Below, one piece after another: positions 61,162-63,214 of a stretch of DNA of 63,214 bases. Origin of the DNA: Victivallales bacterium (GTDB lineage Bacteria; Verrucomicrobiota; Lentisphaeria; Oligosphaerales; Oligosphaeraceae); assembly GCA_017548425.1 (NCBI GenBank), contig JAFZAB010000188.1:1-63214 (forward strand), read 5' to 3'. Both the position numbers and the translations under genes were made by a program. The notes below the pieces were generated by a model that ran no database searches, was not told the DNA's origin, and was given only the letters and a program-made list of their open reading frames with translations. Numbering within the stretch: position 1 is the stretch's first letter; each line of letters opens with the position of its first letter.

Positions 61162-63214
61162 TCAATAAATAAACAGCATTTCGCGGTATTTGGGCAGAGG
61201 CCAGAGGTCGTCATCAACATCGAGTTCAAGCGTGTCGATGATGACGCGGAGGGCGCGAAGAGCGGCCATGATTTTTTCTGGACCGTCATGAAGAGCTACC
61301 GCGAGACTGTCGTTGGCTTTGGATAGTTGGTCAATGCCGTCGCCGATTTTTTGCGCTTTCGCTTTCAAACCTGACGTTCCTGCCTTGAGGCCACAGGCTT
61401 TGGCGTTGGCGAGGGCGGCGGCAAGCCGTCCGAATTGCTGTTCGGCGGCGGGAGCGATCATGCTTCGGGCGATTTCGAGACCGATTTCGCCTTCAATACG
61501 AATCTTGCGGTGATAGACTTCTTGGAACACTTCGTAACGCGAATCGATTTCCGTGTTCGAAAGGACGCCGTATTTCTGGAAGAGCGTCTTGGTGGTGGTT
61601 TTACGGAAGTTGTCGATGGCGGGGAGGGTGCTGGCCAGATTAGGAAGGCCACGCCGCGCGGCTTCGTCCAGCCATTCCTTGCCGTAGTTGTCGCCGTTGA
61701 AGATGATACGGCGGTGTTTGACAAGACTTTCGTGGCAAAGCTCTTGCAACTTCTTGTTGAAGTCTTTGACGCCGACAATCGGTTCGAGCCTGTCGGCGAA
61801 ATAATCCAGTGATTCCGCGACGATGGTGTTGAGGACGAGATTGACTTCTGCGCAGGATTGGCTGGCACCCGGTGCGCGGAATTCGAACTTGTTGCCTGTA
61901 AAGGCGAAAGGACTTGTGCGGTTGCGATCCGTCGTGTCACGCGGCAGGACAGGAATGGAATCGACGCCGATGCGCATTTTGGCGGGCTTGCGGCTGCCGA
62001 CGGCAACGCCCGAACCAATACGATCCAACACTTCCGTGAGTTGTTCGCCAAGAAAGATGGAGATGATGGCGGGCGGCGCTTCATGCGAGCCGAGACGGTG
62101 GTCGTTGTCCGCCGTGGCGGTCGCGGCGCGCAAGAGGTCGCTGTGGATGTCAACGGCGCGGATGATGGCCGTGAGAAGCGTCAGGAAAATAGCGTTTTCC
62201 TGTGGCGTTTCGCCTGGATCGAGAAGATTTTTCGTGCCGTAGGAAAGCCCCCAGTTGTTGTGTTTGCCGGAGCCGTTGATGCCCGCGAAAGGCTTTTCGT
62301 GGAGGAGACAGACGAGTCCGTTTCGTTCAGAAACTTGTCGTAAGACCTCCATAATGAGCATGTTATGGTCGATAGCGAGATTCTGGTCTTCAAAAATCGG
62401 AGCCAATTCGAACTGCGCGGGAGCGGTTTCGTTATGGCGTGTCTTGGCGGGAATGCCAAGCTTCCACAATTCGTTTTCGACTTCCTCCATGAAGGCGAGA
62501 ACGCGTGGCTTGATGGAGCCGAAATAATGATCTTCCAACTGCTGATGTTTGGCTGGCGGCGCTCCGAAAAGCGTTCGCCCCGCTTGGATGAGATCCGGCC
62601 GTTGCAGATAGAACTTTTTGTCGATTAGGAAGTATTCCTGTTCGATGCCAAGCGTGATATGGACATGTTCGTCCGGCAGGCCGAAGCAATGCATAAGCCG
62701 TTGGACGGCATGCGCTAAAGCCTGCTGGGAACGCAAAACAGGCGTCTTCTTGTCCAGAACTTCGCCTGTGTATGAGCAGAAAATGGTTGGAATGCAAAGC
62801 GTTGCGCCGTTGGCGTGGCGTTTGATGAAAGCGGGGCTTGTCGGATCCCACGCCGTGTAGCCGCGCGCTTCGAACGTGCTGCGCAAACCGCCGGACGGGA
62901 AACTGGACGCATCCGGTTCGCCGACGATGAGTTTCTTACCGGAGAATTCCATGATGACCTGTCCTTTGCCGGCAGGTTCGATGAAGGCGTCGTGCTTTTC
63001 AGCCGTTCCGCCGTTGAGCGGCTGGAACCAATGCGTGAAATGCGTCGCTCCTCTGGAGATGGCCCATTCTTTCATGGCCTGCGCGACTTCGTCGGCTATG
63101 TCCGGATCGAAGGGGGCTTCGCCTGAAATCGTCGCAAGAAGTTTGGCGGCCGTTTCTTCTGAAAGAAAACGCCGGATGGCGACTTCGCCGAAGACATCCT
63201 CCGCATAATGTTCC
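61162..63214 (-). CDS. glnN: glutamine synthetase type III (5' end outside window)
   Basis: Assimilates ammonia into glutamine. Type III enzymes (about 700 residues) occur mainly in Bacteroidetes, cyanobacteria and some PVC bacteria. At least 684 residues are visible and the reading frame runs past the right edge, so the N terminus is missing. Marks: [75 protein letters not shown] and [20 protein letters not shown]. The C-terminal region from about 540 is helical (Met-rich and Ala-rich). Confidence 0.96.
   Translation of the reverse strand, partial: [683 protein letters not shown]

Overview
The window reads as one contiguous stretch of a Gram-negative-type bacterial chromosome. It has a Tol envelope system, a BamA-era style envelope protease (RseP), lipoproteins with clear lipoboxes, a Wza/Wzc exopolysaccharide export system and an outer-membrane barrel. 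A type III glutamine synthetase, a DUF2851 protein and cytoplasmic GH20-like and GH78 glycosidases, together with a GH10-like protein, suggest the PVC superphylum, most likely a Lentisphaerota (Victivallales-like) host-associated or polysaccharide-feeding organism. That placement is inference from gene content; no rRNA gene is present to confirm it.

Layout. 1-10.1 kb (mostly minus strand): pgi, a lipoprotein, DUF2851, a plus-strand GH20-like glycosidase, a decayed tRNA-like element between two terminators, a rodA/ftsW-type gene, a parvulin isomerase and a lipoprotein. 10.2-14.5 kb (plus): rph, mreC, a PfkB sugar kinase, and a DUF3791/DUF3990 module whose middle gene is broken by AT-rich DNA carrying a possible nuclease. 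14.5-25.8 kb (minus): oppF-type ATPase, SpoU methyltransferase, hemolysin III family protein preceded by 19 heptanucleotide repeats, fhs, a lipoprotein, nadC, a WecA/MraY-family transferase, a thioesterase, cmk, rseP with extra PDZ units, and a PEGA/TolB-like lipoprotein. 26-31 kb (plus): rsmA, tolQ, tolR, a tolA/tonB-like gene and a GH10-like protein that has lost both catalytic glutamates. 31.1-33.1 kb (minus): an Rpn-family nuclease gene with a strong internal start and a tandemly duplicated C-terminal module, then two initiator tRNA genes with an unusual C33.

33.1-40 kb holds a LarA-like protein, a glycosyltransferase, a small kinase-like protein, uvrB and asnA. 40-55.1 kb is an exopolysaccharide locus: sugar kinase-like protein, PHP tyrosine phosphatase (CpsB), BY-kinase/co-polymerase (Wzc) with a Gly-Tyr tail, Wza, a barrel protein, a small secreted protein, rfbA, rfbB, a polyprenyl-phosphate sugar transferase fused to a C-terminal module, and a Wzy/ligase-TPR protein with a histidine-rich N terminus. 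55.1-63.2 kb holds radC, queG, a phosphohexomutase, a GH78 rhamnosidase-like gene and a glutamine synthetase III gene that runs off the end.

How the genes fit: the 40-55 kb genes would make activated sugars (RfbA, RfbB), start a lipid-linked unit (WecA-like), polymerise it (Wzy) and export it under tyrosine kinase/phosphatase control (Wzc, CpsB, Wza). The most unusual parts are the Rpn locus, the C33 initiator tRNAs, the catalytically stripped GH10-like protein, the broken DUF3990 module, and several short tandem heptanucleotide arrays placed at gene edges.
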